Shown: positions 24,848 through 34,204 of the stretch, one piece after another
Layout: every line of letters starts with the position of its first letter
How positions within the stretch are numbered: the first letter of the stretch is position 1
Assembly: GCA_019187405.1 (NCBI GenBank)
Contig: JABAQZ010000019.1
Span: 62,001 to 126,000, forward strand
Source of the DNA: Ignavibacteria bacterium
GTDB lineage: Bacteria > Bacteroidota > Ignavibacteria > Tepidaquicellales > Tepidaquicellaceae
Direction: 5' to 3'
DNA length: 64,000 nt
Notes under the pieces: model-generated
Seen by the model: only the letters and a program-made list of their open reading frames with translations
What the model was told of the DNA's origin: nothing
Database searches by the model: none
Translations under genes and position numbers: made by a program

Positions 24848-25243
24848 ATGATAAAATTAGATTACGGATTTTCAAAGAAAGTCCCTTACAATTATGAGGA
24901 AGCTCTGGTCAAAGCCGCAGATGCTTTGAAATCTGAAGGTTTTGGTATTCTAACTGAAATTGACGTTAAAGATACTTTAAAGAAAAAATTAAATGCAGAA
25001 CTTAAGCCTTATAAAATTCTCGGCGCATGCAATCCGCCTTATGCTTTTAAAGCTCTGAAAGAAGAAGAACAGATCGGTCTGATGCTCCCCTGTAACGTAA
25101 TTGTTTTCGTTAACGAAAACGATGAAACGATAGTGTCGGCTATCGATCCCATTGCCTCAATGAGCGCGGTGAAAAATGAAAAACTTGGAATTATTGCTGA
25201 AGAAATCAGAAACAAGCTGAAGAATGTGATTGAAAATATTTGA
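24848..25243 (+). CDS. DUF302 domain protein
   Basis: This 131-residue cytoplasmic protein is a single DUF302 domain. YEEALVKAADALKSEGFGIL is the first helix and strand, TEIDVKDTLKKKL follows, then KILGACNPPYAFKALKEEEQ with the typical CNP motif, and LMLPCNVIVFV. The family has a dimeric alpha/beta fold of unknown function, sometimes linked to sulfur or metal metabolism. The conserved Cys pair (in GACNPP and LPCN) could bind a ligand. It is monocistronic, and a minisatellite begins 37 bases after the stop. Confidence 0.9.
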   Translation: MIKLDYGFSKKVPYNYEEALVKAADALKSEGFGILTEIDVKDTLKKKLNAELKPYKILGACNPPYAFKALKEEEQIGLMLPCNVIVFVNENDETIVSAIDPIASMSAVKNEKLGIIAEEIRNKLKNVIENI

Positions 25244-25280
25244 TTTAGGAAAATTAATAAAGTTAATTACTGAAGAATAG

Positions 25281-25724
25281 GTGTCTGCGGAATCTGCGTG
25301 AGGTGTCTGCGGAATCTGCGTGAGGTGTCTGCGGTATCTGCGTGAGGTGTCTGCGGAATCTGCGTGAGGTATCTGCGTGAGGTGTCTGCGTGAGGTGTCT
25401 GCGAAATCTGCGTGAGGTGTCTGCGGAATCTGCGTGAGGTGTCTGCGGTATCTGCGTGAGGTGTCTGCGGTATCTGCGTGAGGTGTCTGCGGTATCTGCG
25501 TGAGGTGTCTGCGGTATCTGCGTGAGGTGTCTGCGGTATCTGCGTGAGGTGTCTGCGTAATCCGCGAGAGAAGTCTGCGTAATCTGCGTGAGAAGTCTGC
25601 GTAATCCGCGTGAGAAGTCTGCGGAATCTGCGTGAGGTATCTGCGGAATCTGCGTGAGGTGTCTGCGTAATCCGCGTGAGGTGTCTGCGGTATCTGCGTG
25701 AGGTGTCTGCGGTGTCTGCGTGAA
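25281..25724. repeat. 22-bp minisatellite, 21 units
   Basis: There are nineteen 22-base units (type GTGTCTGCGGAATCTGCGTG AG) and two 13-base deletion variants in head-to-tail order with no spacers. Variation is concentrated at a few positions (GGAAT, GGTAT, GTAAT; GTGT or AAGT). A run of five identical GGTAT units lies in the middle. The array fills the gap between two convergent genes and stops one base before the TAA of the radical SAM gene. It is much more G+C-rich than its surroundings. Confidence 0.95.
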
Positions 25725-25725
25725 A

Positions 25726-27300
25726 TTATTTTAATCCCGCAAGCCTGTCCCCGATAAGCTTATTCTCCGGATATAAACTACTTAAATAGTTAAATCTCGA
25801 TCTGAACAACTCTATCTTCGCTGACTCTGTTTGTATTGCCTTTTTCATATCTTTGTGATATCGCTCGGAAGTGTAAAACTCCAGCTCAAGCTCATTCCTT
25901 ATTTTCCCCATGTTATACCCAATATCCATCGCTCCTGCACTCGTATCAAATCGTGTCCAGTCAATTTTTCCCGCTTTGTTCCTTATAAGTCTTCCGGATT
26001 CATAAGCTTCTTTCCAAAGTTTGGTACCGGGAAATGGCGTAAATATTGGTAAGTATGCAATATGTAAATCTCTCAAATTGGAAAATTTCTTAAATCCCTC
26101 CCTTACCTCTTCCTCGCTTTCTCCGAGATTTCCAAATATGTAATCTCCAATTATTAGTATCCTGTGCCTCTGTGCAAATATAATTGCACTTTGCACACAT
26201 TCAAAATAATGATCAACAAGCATTTTGTCTTGCTCTTGCTTTGAAAGATTTTTATACAATAATCTTTGATCATCTGTCATCGTAAGATGTATCATCTTTT
26301 CTTTATTGAAAGAACGTAATACTTGAGGATTAAATGATTCTATTCCAACTGTAAAACTATTGAATCCTGCTCTATGCATCCTATCTAATAATTCTCCCCT
26401 TCCCTGAATCTCAAACTGTCGTAAATCATTTATACTTGCAAACGTATCAAATTCAATTCCGTATTTACCATGCAGGTCGCGTTTTTCTAAAAGCTCTACA
26501 AGTTCTTCAACCCATTTTGTGCTGGCAAAAAAATCTTCATCCGTAAATGTAATGACTTCCGGTTTATATCTTGTCAATAAAGATTCAATTTGTCCTACCG
26601 CTCGCTGCGGAGAAAACCTTCTTACACCACGACCATATAATGTCGGTGTAGGACAAAAACCGCAGTTAAATCTGCAAGCTCTGTTAAAATGACAGCTTAA
26701 ATCAAGCGCTCCGCTTCGTTTATCCCGATAATTATCTATCTGCAATCCATTCCAAGAAGGATCTCTCAAAACATTTAGATCCTTTATTCTTTCTGCTGCA
26801 TTAATCCTTATTCCATTATCACCCATAAATACTAATCCCTTTATGTCATCAGGCTTTTCTCCGGCTGATATTCTTCTAACTAATTCCGACATAGCAATCT
26901 CTCCCTCGCCCTCTATCAAATAATTAAAAGGTGAACCGGATGAAACTATCTCTTCAAGCGTTTCTCTCTCCTGCCCTTTTAAATATGCTTGAACACAACC
27001 CGATGCATGCCACCCTCCTATAACAATTATTATATTCTCTCTCTCAGACTTGATTGCTTCTGCCAATTTTCTGCCTTCCGGAAAATTAACTGTCATTGTG
27101 GATATTCCTACAACTCTTGGATCAAATTCCATTAAATTTTGAATTAACTCATCACTTACTTTCTCATGAAACATTCTGACTTCATGACTTTCACCCTCTA
27201 ATTGAGCAGCAAGTGTTTGTATTGAAGCTGGTGATTTCTCGATCCCTAAAGACCTTCCGGCAGCAATGTGTGGCTGAACTAATGCTATCCTCTCAGACAT
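25726..27300 (-). CDS. B12-binding radical SAM protein, function unknown
   Basis: The 524-residue protein has an N-terminal B12-binding-like Rossmann domain (about 1-180, with VVGISTMTVNF and VIGGWHASG). A radical SAM core follows, with Cys209, Cys213 and Cys216 in CRFNCGFC, the Cx3Cx2C cluster motif. Later motifs include FTDEDFFAS and FTVGIESFN. The C-terminal 100 residues are helical. The class includes methyltransferases and ring-forming enzymes in lipid and cofactor pathways. With no pathway genes beside it the substrate cannot be named. It is monocistronic, and its stop codon abuts the minisatellite. Confidence 0.88.
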   Translation of the reverse strand: MSERIALVQPHIAAGRSLGIEKSPASIQTLAAQLEGESHEVRMFHEKVSDELIQNLMEFDPRVVGISTMTVNFPEGRKLAEAIKSERENIIIVIGGWHASGCVQAYLKGQERETLEEIVSSGSPFNYLIEGEGEIAMSELVRRISAGEKPDDIKGLVFMGDNGIRINAAERIKDLNVLRDPSWNGLQIDNYRDKRSGALDLSCHFNRACRFNCGFCPTPTLYGRGVRRFSPQRAVGQIESLLTRYKPEVITFTDEDFFASTKWVEELVELLEKRDLHGKYGIEFDTFASINDLRQFEIQGRGELLDRMHRAGFNSFTVGIESFNPQVLRSFNKEKMIHLTMTDDQRLLYKNLSKQEQDKMLVDHYFECVQSAIIFAQRHRILIIGDYIFGNLGESEEEVREGFKKFSNLRDLHIAYLPIFTPFPGTKLWKEAYESGRLIRNKAGKIDWTRFDTSAGAMDIGYNMGKIRNELELEFYTSERYHKDMKKAIQTESAKIELFRSRFNYLSSLYPENKLIGDRLAGLK

Positions 27301-27656
27301 TCATCTTACATTTTGTGAATTACTTTTTTTATCAGTCATTCTTTATTAAATTTATTTGTTTCAATTCGTATTCATATAGTCTTTTACTTTTAAAATTTAT
27401 TTGCTTAATAAATATATTCAACTTTCTCTTTCCTTTTATATACTATATTTTTTCATTATAAAATTGTAAGTCAATTTTGATATTTTATTCTGCTGATTCT
27501 TGAAAAGATTGGTAAATACATCTTGCTGAAGTAATTTGGTAGTTCGTTTAGTCGATTCGCTGTTATGCTTACTCTTTTATTTGAGATGCTAAATTTTAAA
27601 GATTTGTTTTATATTTATAATGTTTTGTAATTTATAAAATTATCTGAAAGATATTC
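27301..27656. other. AT-rich intergenic stretch, nothing recognised
   Basis: This is the upstream region of the radical SAM gene and the downstream region of the T9SS protein gene. A Phe/Tyr-rich plus-strand frame at 27213-27461 is an antisense and low-complexity shadow. No terminator was seen after 27657. Confidence 0.5.
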
Positions 27657-28742
27657 TTACTTTAAATAAATAATCTTCTTTGTCTGCACGAAACTGCCTG
27701 CCGTAATTTTATAGAAATATACTCCTCCTGCAAATGAAGAAGCATCCCATTTTACTTCATATACTCCCGGCAAATATTTGTCATCAGTTAAAGACGTTAC
27801 TTCCTTCCCCGTTATGTCATATACTGAAATTTTTACTCGTGCTTCTTCCGGAATTTCAAATCTTATTACCGTTACCGGATTAAAAGGATTGGGATAATTT
27901 TGGTGAAGTATATATCTGATTGGTATGCCAATATTAATTTCATTCTCAAGGAGGAAGTATTCAAAATTCCCATTATAATCAATCTGCTTAAGCCTGTATC
28001 TGTATTTTCCACTCTGAATATTTCTTTCTTTGAATGTATAATTTGTTAAGTCTGATGAACTTCCTTTACCATTAACAAATCCGGTTTTTATCCAGCTTAA
28101 TTCATTTCCGCTTTCCAATTTTGCTCTCTGTATTTCAAATCCGTAATTGTTTATTTCGCTTGAAGTTGTCCAATTAAGTTTTACTTCTCCATTTTTATAT
28201 TCTCCTGAAAATCCTGAAAGTTCAACCGGCAGTAAACCTTCCACAGGATTTATGAATATGATGTTTTGAGTGATGTTGTTCCCGTTTTCATCTGTTATTG
28301 CTGAATAATCCGTATCCCATGTTAAATTATGAAGTCCAATCGGACTTGTAATCTCAAACCTTATTACTCCCAATAAAACAGGATCAGTTGATATTTCCGA
28401 ACCTGCTGCAGTATCATTTGTTAAACCAAGTTCAATCGACAATCTGTTAGTCCCTGGATATCTCACAATTATCTGATCATCATAATCCGAACTTGTCTCA
28501 TTATCACATATTCCTTCAAGATGCTCAACCGGATTTATCATAGCCGATGAGTTGTAATTGAAAACCAAACTGGCATAACCGAGTTTCCATGTTTCTGTAG
28601 ATGTCCTTTTTATGTGAATGCTGACATTTGCAAAAAATCCATCATTTACCTGCGAAAGCAGTAACTCGCCGGTTTGTGAATAAAGATTTTCATTACTGAA
28701 AACGAATAAATAAATAAAAACTATGTAAACAAATCTCTTCAT
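27657..28742 (-). CDS. T9SS-sorted protein with cohesin-like N-domain
   Basis: The 361-residue protein has a signal peptide (1-22, ending YSQ). Residues 23-165 form a beta domain resembling cohesin-type sandwiches (FFANVSIHIKRTSTETWKLG, YASLVFNYNSSA, LSIELGLTND, LLGVIRFEI). A beta domain common before T9SS tails follows (LPVELSGFSGEYKNGEVKLN to YRLKQIDYNGNF). The C-terminal type A sorting domain has QNYPNPFNPVTVI and ends KKIIYLK. It starts 18 bases after the dockerin-bearing sugar dehydrogenase gene, so a cohesin-dockerin pairing of the two is conceivable; that is inference. Confidence 0.8.
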   Translation of the reverse strand: MKRFVYIVFIYLFVFSNENLYSQTGELLLSQVNDGFFANVSIHIKRTSTETWKLGYASLVFNYNSSAMINPVEHLEGICDNETSSDYDDQIIVRYPGTNRLSIELGLTNDTAAGSEISTDPVLLGVIRFEITSPIGLHNLTWDTDYSAITDENGNNITQNIIFINPVEGLLPVELSGFSGEYKNGEVKLNWTTSSEINNYGFEIQRAKLESGNELSWIKTGFVNGKGSSSDLTNYTFKERNIQSGKYRYRLKQIDYNGNFEYFLLENEINIGIPIRYILHQNYPNPFNPVTVIRFEIPEEARVKISVYDITGKEVTSLTDDKYLPGVYEVKWDASSFAGGVYFYKITAGSFVQTKKIIYLK

Positions 28743-28760
28743 AAAATAAATTTTATTCAG

Positions 28761-30464
28761 CTATGGCGTGATTTTAGATTTTCCAAGATTACTTATTAAA
28801 ATTAACTTGTCTGCTTCATTGACTATTCCGTTTCCGTCAAGATCGCCGGAAAGAGTTCCGCTCATACCCGTCTGCTCCACAAGCTCAGCTCTGTCAAGAG
28901 CGTTAATTATTCCGTCCTGATTGCAGTCTCCGCTTATCATACAGTAAACAGAACCAATCTGCTTTAGATTATTGCCAAATGCCTGCGATAAGCCGGTTGT
29001 AAAATCATAATTATATAAATATCCTCTTGACATAAATTCTCCACCTGGTTTGCTCCAAGTTTCTACTCCGTTTTTTGTCTTTACGCTTATGAAGTATATA
29101 CCTGATTGTGCCGTTGGAAATTCAAATAATCCCGTAAATGTCAGTGAATCAATTATGCTTAATGCTGAATCTATCTGTATGAGTCCCGGATATGAATATA
29201 ATTTAATCATCACCGTATCATTCTTGTTAAGTGTATTGACAGGTATGTTATATTGTCCTTCCTGAATGAGCTTTACGTTTACTGTAATTTTACCGTTGTT
29301 TACTATTTTATAAATGCTCGTTGAATCAGCATAGCTGTGCTGAAGCAGATATACTTCATTATTTTGATCAACTCCGAAAGAAGAAAGATACATGTTTGAA
29401 TCAAGCAGGCGATTGTAAGTAACTTGCCCCGGTCCCTGATAATCAAGTGCCCATATTCTTCCATAATACCAGTCAGCAAACAAATACTTTCCGTAAAGTT
29501 CAGGCAATTGAGTGCCTCTGTACACATAACCCCCAATGATCGATACAGCCGAATCTCTTATAAAATCAACTACTGGTCTTGTAAAATTTCTTCCTGTAGT
29601 ATCACAATTATTTTCCGGATAACAGATAAATCCTTCCATTTTATTCCAACCATAATTTTTCCCGTTTTGTATTATGTCAATTTCTTCTCTTGCAGTATTG
29701 CCGACATCAGCAGCCCATAATCTGTTCGTCGGTAAATCAAAGCTGAATTTCCAAACATTTCTGAATCCATACGCATACAATTCTTTTTTAAATACAGGAT
29801 CGTTTGCATATGGATTGCCGGGAGGTATTCCGTATCTTCTACCGCCGGTCATGGTGTCAACATTTATTCTGTGAATTTTACCGAGCCAGCTTGTTCTGCT
29901 CTGACCATTGTTTAATGGATCACCCGGTCCACCGCCATCACCAACCGAAAAATACAGATATCCGTCAGGTCCAAAAGCAAGCCTCCCTCCATTGTGCTGT
30001 GTTGTAGGCTGCTTGCTGAACGTAATTAATATGTCCTGAGTTGCCTGATATACTGTATCCGGATTAAGTGAATCTGCAGTAAATGCAGATAACCTGCACC
30101 ACTTGCCGCTCTGACTTCCTACACTGTCAATGGTATAATAAACATAAAGTTTTCTGTTGTTTTCAAAATTAGGATGAAACGCAAGCCCGAGAAGCCCGAA
30201 ATCCGATCCGCCTTGAGAAACTAAATTCCTTAAATCAAGAAAAACTTTGCGTGAATTTGCAAGCGGATTATTATCAAATGTATAAATTAATCCCCTCTGC
30301 TGAACTACAAATAAACGGTTCGTCCCATCATCTGCATGCACAAATTCTGCAGGTAATGAAAATCTTGGCAAATCAGGGAATGCTTTAACTAATTGGTATT
30401 GTGAATATACTCTTATCGGAATAAAAACAAGGATAAGTAATATTATTTGAAAATATCTGTTCAT
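28761..30464 (-). CDS. PQQ-type soluble sugar dehydrogenase with dockerin-like C-terminus
   Basis: The 567-residue protein has a signal peptide (1-21). Residues 22-400 form a six-bladed glucose/sorbosone dehydrogenase propeller: FVVQQRGLIYTF, GLLGLAFHPNF, HNGGRLAFGPDGYLYFSVGD with the catalytic-type His, YAYGFRNVWKFSFD, and YIFADWYYGRIWALD-type blade ends. Members oxidise aldoses with PQQ and calcium in the periplasm. The substrate here is unknown. The C-terminal 165 residues hold the shared beta domain (VKTKNGVETWS) and a dockerin-like pair (GDCNQDGIINALDRAELVEQ, DLDGNGIVNEADKLILIS) ending ITP. No PQQ synthesis genes are in the window. Confidence 0.87.
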   Translation of the reverse strand: MNRYFQIILLILVFIPIRVYSQYQLVKAFPDLPRFSLPAEFVHADDGTNRLFVVQQRGLIYTFDNNPLANSRKVFLDLRNLVSQGGSDFGLLGLAFHPNFENNRKLYVYYTIDSVGSQSGKWCRLSAFTADSLNPDTVYQATQDILITFSKQPTTQHNGGRLAFGPDGYLYFSVGDGGGPGDPLNNGQSRTSWLGKIHRINVDTMTGGRRYGIPPGNPYANDPVFKKELYAYGFRNVWKFSFDLPTNRLWAADVGNTAREEIDIIQNGKNYGWNKMEGFICYPENNCDTTGRNFTRPVVDFIRDSAVSIIGGYVYRGTQLPELYGKYLFADWYYGRIWALDYQGPGQVTYNRLLDSNMYLSSFGVDQNNEVYLLQHSYADSTSIYKIVNNGKITVNVKLIQEGQYNIPVNTLNKNDTVMIKLYSYPGLIQIDSALSIIDSLTFTGLFEFPTAQSGIYFISVKTKNGVETWSKPGGEFMSRGYLYNYDFTTGLSQAFGNNLKQIGSVYCMISGDCNQDGIINALDRAELVEQTGMSGTLSGDLDGNGIVNEADKLILISNLGKSKITP

Positions 30465-30884
30465 TATAAATTTTAATGCAGCTTTCTTTCATTTTTTAGT
30501 TTTTTTAGTATGGCAAAATTATGCTATTTTTACTTAATTCACAACATATATATGTTTTCAATTATCGAGTCGTCATCTCTTCCACATAAAACAATTTGAA
30601 GTTGCAATATTATACAAAAGCTTCAGGCTTTTTAATTGTTAGAAAACAATATTAATCCTCATAAATCTCATCCTAAATGTGGAGTTGTTTGAAGATTAGT
30701 AAATTTATTTAACTATAATTTTTTTAAAAATAGTTTTTATTGAATTGAAAAATATTTTAAATACTATCAAATCGAGGCAGTCTTAAAATTAAATGAATTT
30801 TCTTCCTTCATAACAACAAATATTTAAAAACACTTAATGTTTAAATATTATTTTCCAATGGAAATTCAACAACACTAATAGTAA
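30465..30884. other. AT-rich intergenic stretch, no gene
   Basis: This separates the divergently oriented upstream region of the sugar dehydrogenase gene from the end of the cca operon. A small AAAAGC-TTCAG-GCTTTTT hairpin occurs near 30616-30634 on the plus strand without an associated gene. Confidence 0.45.
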
Positions 30885-30922
30885 AATAATTATCAATTAA
30901 TAATTAATAATTGATAATTATT
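30885..30922 (-). terminator. Terminator of the cca operon
   Basis: A perfect 15-base inverted repeat (30885-30899 with 30908-30922) overlaps the TAA of the gene ending at 30921 and is followed on the minus strand by a short T-run. The stem is AT-only, so thermodynamic strength is modest. Confidence 0.65.
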
Positions 30923-32321
30923 ATCCCAGTATTTCATCTTTTATTTTAAACAAATACTCTCTTGCTGCTTCATATTCATTCCGTATCTCTCCTTCCAGTA
31001 TTGCTTCTTCTATTCTCTTTTTTATTATTCCGACTGTCCTTCCGGGTTTGATGTTGCATATCTCCATAATTTCATCCCCTCTGACAGGTGATTGGAAATT
31101 TCTCAGCTCATCTTTCTTCTGAACTTCAACAATTTTTTTCTCTACTATCTCGTAATTTTTCATGAATCTGCTGACTTTATCCGGATTCTTTGAAGTTATA
31201 TCTGCTCTGCAAAGCAGCAGCAAATCCTCAAGTTCTTCGCCGGCTTCCGCAGCTAACCTTCTTACAGCTGAATCTGTTACTATATCCTGCGCAAGCGGAA
31301 TCGGTCTTAAATGCATCCTCACTAACTTTTCCACATATTCAAGTTTACTCATCGGCAGTTTCATTTTTTTGAAAATGTTTTTCATCATTCGTGCTCCAAA
31401 CTCTTCATGACCGTGAAATGTCCATCCAGTGCCTTCAATGAATTTTTTAGTTTTAGGCTTTGCTATATCATGCACAAGCGCTGAAAATCTCAGCCATACA
31501 TTGTCGGTTTTCTCAGCTGTATTATCCACAACTATAAGCGTGTGATAAAATACATCCTTGTGATGATAATCTTTTCTCTGATCCACTCCCTGCAAAGCGG
31601 AAATTTCGGGAAATACTTTATCCATGACTCCGGTTTTAAACATTATTTCCAGTCCAAGAGAAGGCTTGTCTGACATTAATATCTTAAGAAACTCATTTGT
31701 AATTCTTTCCTGTGATACTACTTTATCCTCAGTCAACCTGTCAACCGACTTCTTTATTCCTTCTAATGTTTTTTCTTCTATTGTAAAATTAAACATCGAT
31801 GCAAATCTTATCGCTCTCATTATTCTCAAGGGATCATCACTGAAGGTAACTACAGGCTCGAGCGGAGTTTTTATGACTCCTTTTCTTAAATCATCATATC
31901 CTCCGAATAAATCAGTTATCTCTCCGAAGTTATCGCTGTTTAATCCTGCTGCTATTGCATTGATCGTAAAATCTCTTCTCGATAAATCATCTTCCAATCC
32001 TGACATTTTAACAATAGGTTTCCTTGACTTTTTGGAATAACTTTCTTTTCTGGCTGATGTAAATTCTATTTTCATTTCATCAAGCATTACTAACGATGTT
32101 CCAAATTTTTCATAAACTGCACTGGGGCTTCTGCCAAACTTCGATGCAGTTAACTCAGCAAATTTTACCCCGTCCCCTATTACAAGTATGTCTATGTCAT
32201 TATCTTCCTTGCCCATTAACCAATCTCTAACATATCCGCCTACAACAAAAACCTTAAATCCGTTCTCATCCGCAATCCTGCCTATTTCTTTCAATATGTT
32301 TTTACTTAAATCTATTTTCAT
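30921..32321 (-). CDS. cca: tRNA CCA nucleotidyltransferase / poly(A) polymerase family with HD domain
   Basis: This 466-residue enzyme has the class II nucleotidyltransferase head: GGYVRDWLMG at 28-37, catalytic Asp42 and Asp44 in NDIDILV, and RRDFTINA at 115-122. An RNA-binding helical region and an HD domain follow (His284/Asp285 in LVHDIAKP). It adds or repairs the 3' CCA of tRNA. The head-plus-HD architecture also occurs in A-adding or CC-adding enzymes where the work is split, so full CCA activity is likely but not certain. Its ATG overlaps the preceding stop by one base (TAATG), so it is translationally coupled to the phosphoesterase gene. Confidence 0.92.
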   Translation of the reverse strand: MKIDLSKNILKEIGRIADENGFKVFVVGGYVRDWLMGKEDNDIDILVIGDGVKFAELTASKFGRSPSAVYEKFGTSLVMLDEMKIEFTSARKESYSKKSRKPIVKMSGLEDDLSRRDFTINAIAAGLNSDNFGEITDLFGGYDDLRKGVIKTPLEPVVTFSDDPLRIMRAIRFASMFNFTIEEKTLEGIKKSVDRLTEDKVVSQERITNEFLKILMSDKPSLGLEIMFKTGVMDKVFPEISALQGVDQRKDYHHKDVFYHTLIVVDNTAEKTDNVWLRFSALVHDIAKPKTKKFIEGTGWTFHGHEEFGARMMKNIFKKMKLPMSKLEYVEKLVRMHLRPIPLAQDIVTDSAVRRLAAEAGEELEDLLLLCRADITSKNPDKVSRFMKNYEIVEKKIVEVQKKDELRNFQSPVRGDEIMEICNIKPGRTVGIIKKRIEEAILEGEIRNEYEAAREYLFKIKDEILG

Positions 32322-33190
32322 TAAATATAAACTCTTTCAATTTTCAGATATTCATTCTCATCTTCTTTATCGGGTATGTATAATAAGTTGTAACTTCTGA
32401 TTCCGTCATCGGTCAGTGGAACCAAACAGGCAGAACTGTTTACCATTGTAATCCCTCTTTCCATATAAACTTCATTAATATGCGTGTGTCCATGACAAAT
32501 TATGCTTGCTTTATTTTTACTTAAAAATTTAAGCAGCGCTTTTCTGTTGTGCAGTTTCATTTTCCAGTTAATTGTTTTCAGCCACAATGAATGTGCAGGA
32601 TATTCGTCATTTAATTCAGGAATGTTAAGGTGATGATGAAGTATAACAATTTTATTCTTTGTAGTTGATTCATCTTTCTTAAATATTTTTTTCAGCATCA
32701 GAAAATCTTCCGTTTCTATATATCCGTTTGATCCCTCTGGATTTTCATCTACAGACCACTTTTGTACCGAGTTGAGCGCAGTTACTGTTACATTATCCAT
32801 AATTTTCATATAAGGATAGTATGCATTTTCAGGAAAAGTTTCTCTAAAAACTTCAATGAACATTCCTAGTTTCTCTTCATAATCCGTATTTCTGCATCTC
32901 AATGGAAAATTGATCGAACCCAATCCTTCCTTGTAAGCTCCGCCGAATATGTCATGATTTCCCGGAACTATGCTCAATCTTTCCTGATGCATTAAATCAA
33001 ACTTTACAAGTATTTCCCTGACAAAATGCAAATCCTGCTCTCCGGGATTTTCCACAATGTCCCCTGTAATGAAAACATGATCGCAGTCTTTTTCTTTTAT
33101 GTCATGCAAAAGCTCAACGAGCTTTTTCCCATTGCCGTCTTCATCTTTGTAACTTATATGAAGATCCGATATGTGTGCAATTTTATACAT
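32321..33190 (-). CDS. Calcineurin-like metallophosphoesterase
   Basis: The 289-residue cytoplasmic protein has all metal motifs in order: ISDLHIS (Asp9, His11), VFITGDIVENPGEQDL, VPGNHDIFG, LHHHLN and CHGHTHINE. It hydrolyses a phosphodiester or phosphomonoester with two metal ions. The family includes cAMP phosphodiesterases, nucleases and UDP-diacylglucosamine hydrolases, and no feature decides the substrate. It sits between a Gfo/Idh/MocA gene (6-base gap) and cca (1-base overlap), so operon membership is firm. Confidence 0.88.
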   Translation of the reverse strand: MYKIAHISDLHISYKDEDGNGKKLVELLHDIKEKDCDHVFITGDIVENPGEQDLHFVREILVKFDLMHQERLSIVPGNHDIFGGAYKEGLGSINFPLRCRNTDYEEKLGMFIEVFRETFPENAYYPYMKIMDNVTVTALNSVQKWSVDENPEGSNGYIETEDFLMLKKIFKKDESTTKNKIVILHHHLNIPELNDEYPAHSLWLKTINWKMKLHNRKALLKFLSKNKASIICHGHTHINEVYMERGITMVNSSACLVPLTDDGIRSYNLLYIPDKEDENEYLKIERVYI

Positions 33191-33196
33191 AGTATT

Positions 33197-34204
33197 TCAT
33201 ATTTTCTTTGATGATTCAATTTCGTTAATAATCTCATTTGCAACTTCAAGCGCTTGAAGTCCGTCTCCTAATGTTACTACCGGCTCCGTATCATCTGTTA
33301 TCGCATTAAAAAATTTGTTCAGCTCATACTTCATCGAATTTACTTCTTTTACTTCCGGTTTCTCATATAAAATCTTTAGTTTCTTTTCTCCCTGCATAAA
33401 TTCTGCCAGTGCAAATGCATTGCTGCCATTTAGATTCAATGTTTCGCCGTCAGACAATCTGAATACTTCTGAAGAATTCTGCAGAAAATCTACAGAAATA
33501 TATGCACTCTTCTGAAACATTCTCATTTTTCGCATCTTATTTTGTGAAATCCGTGAAGCAGTAATGTTTGCAACGCACCCGTTATCGAATTTTATTCTTG
33601 CATTTGCAATGTCAATCTTATCTGTAATTACTGGCACTCCGCTTGCATCAATCTTGCTGACTTTCGACTTTACAAGATTTAAAATTATATCTATATCATG
33701 TATCATTAAATCCTGAATTACCGATACATCTGTTCCTCTTGGATTGAATTGCGCCAGCCGGTGAGTCTCGATAAACATTGGCTTTAAATCAATGCTGTCC
33801 AATGCAAGTATCGCGGGATTAAATCTCTCGATGTGTCCGATTTGTATTTTAATCTTTTTATCGACTGCTGACTTTAATAATTCTTCTGCCTGAGTAGTGG
33901 TCTCGGTAACGGGTTTTTCTATGAAAGTGTTAATGCTTTTTGATATCATCATTGTTGCCAGTTCATAGTGTGTCGATGTCGGTGTTACAATAATCGCCGT
34001 ATTGATCTTATCAGTAAGTTCTTCGGCTTTTTTGTTTATCTTTAATCCGAGTTCGTCAGAAATATTCTTATTCTTTGATTCATCCGTATCAAAAATCCCT
34101 ATAAGCTCGATATCGCTTCTTTCATTGCATAACTCTTTCACCAGTTTCAGGTGAGTCTTTCCCAGATGCCCTAATCCGAATATTCCGGCTTTTATTTTTT
34201 TCAT
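33197..34204 (-). CDS. Gfo/Idh/MocA family oxidoreductase
   Basis: The 335-residue protein has an N-terminal Rossmann fold with GIFGLGHLGKTHLK (glycines 10, 12, 15) and the diagnostic EKPV at 96-99, then the family's beta-sheet domain with HIERFNPAI and DLMIHDIDI. It is an NAD(P)-dependent sugar or sugar-nucleotide dehydrogenase. The HIERFNP/DLMIHDIDI pair is typical of enzymes acting on UDP-HexNAc in lipid A or surface glycan synthesis (GnnA-like), but no partner aminotransferase or acyltransferase lies nearby. It overlaps the CDF gene by four bases. Confidence 0.85.
   Translation of the reverse strand: MKKIKAGIFGLGHLGKTHLKLVKELCNERSDIELIGIFDTDESKNKNISDELGLKINKKAEELTDKINTAIIVTPTSTHYELATMMISKSINTFIEKPVTETTTQAEELLKSAVDKKIKIQIGHIERFNPAILALDSIDLKPMFIETHRLAQFNPRGTDVSVIQDLMIHDIDIILNLVKSKVSKIDASGVPVITDKIDIANARIKFDNGCVANITASRISQNKMRKMRMFQKSAYISVDFLQNSSEVFRLSDGETLNLNGSNAFALAEFMQGEKKLKILYEKPEVKEVNSMKYELNKFFNAITDDTEPVVTLGDGLQALEVANEIINEIESSKKI

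Noticed and set aside
25281-25724. CRISPR array
   Set aside because: Units are contiguous with no spacers, and no cas gene is present; it is a minisatellite.
31624-32040. 138-codon plus-strand frame
   Set aside because: Antisense shadow of cca; composition mirrors the complementary codons.
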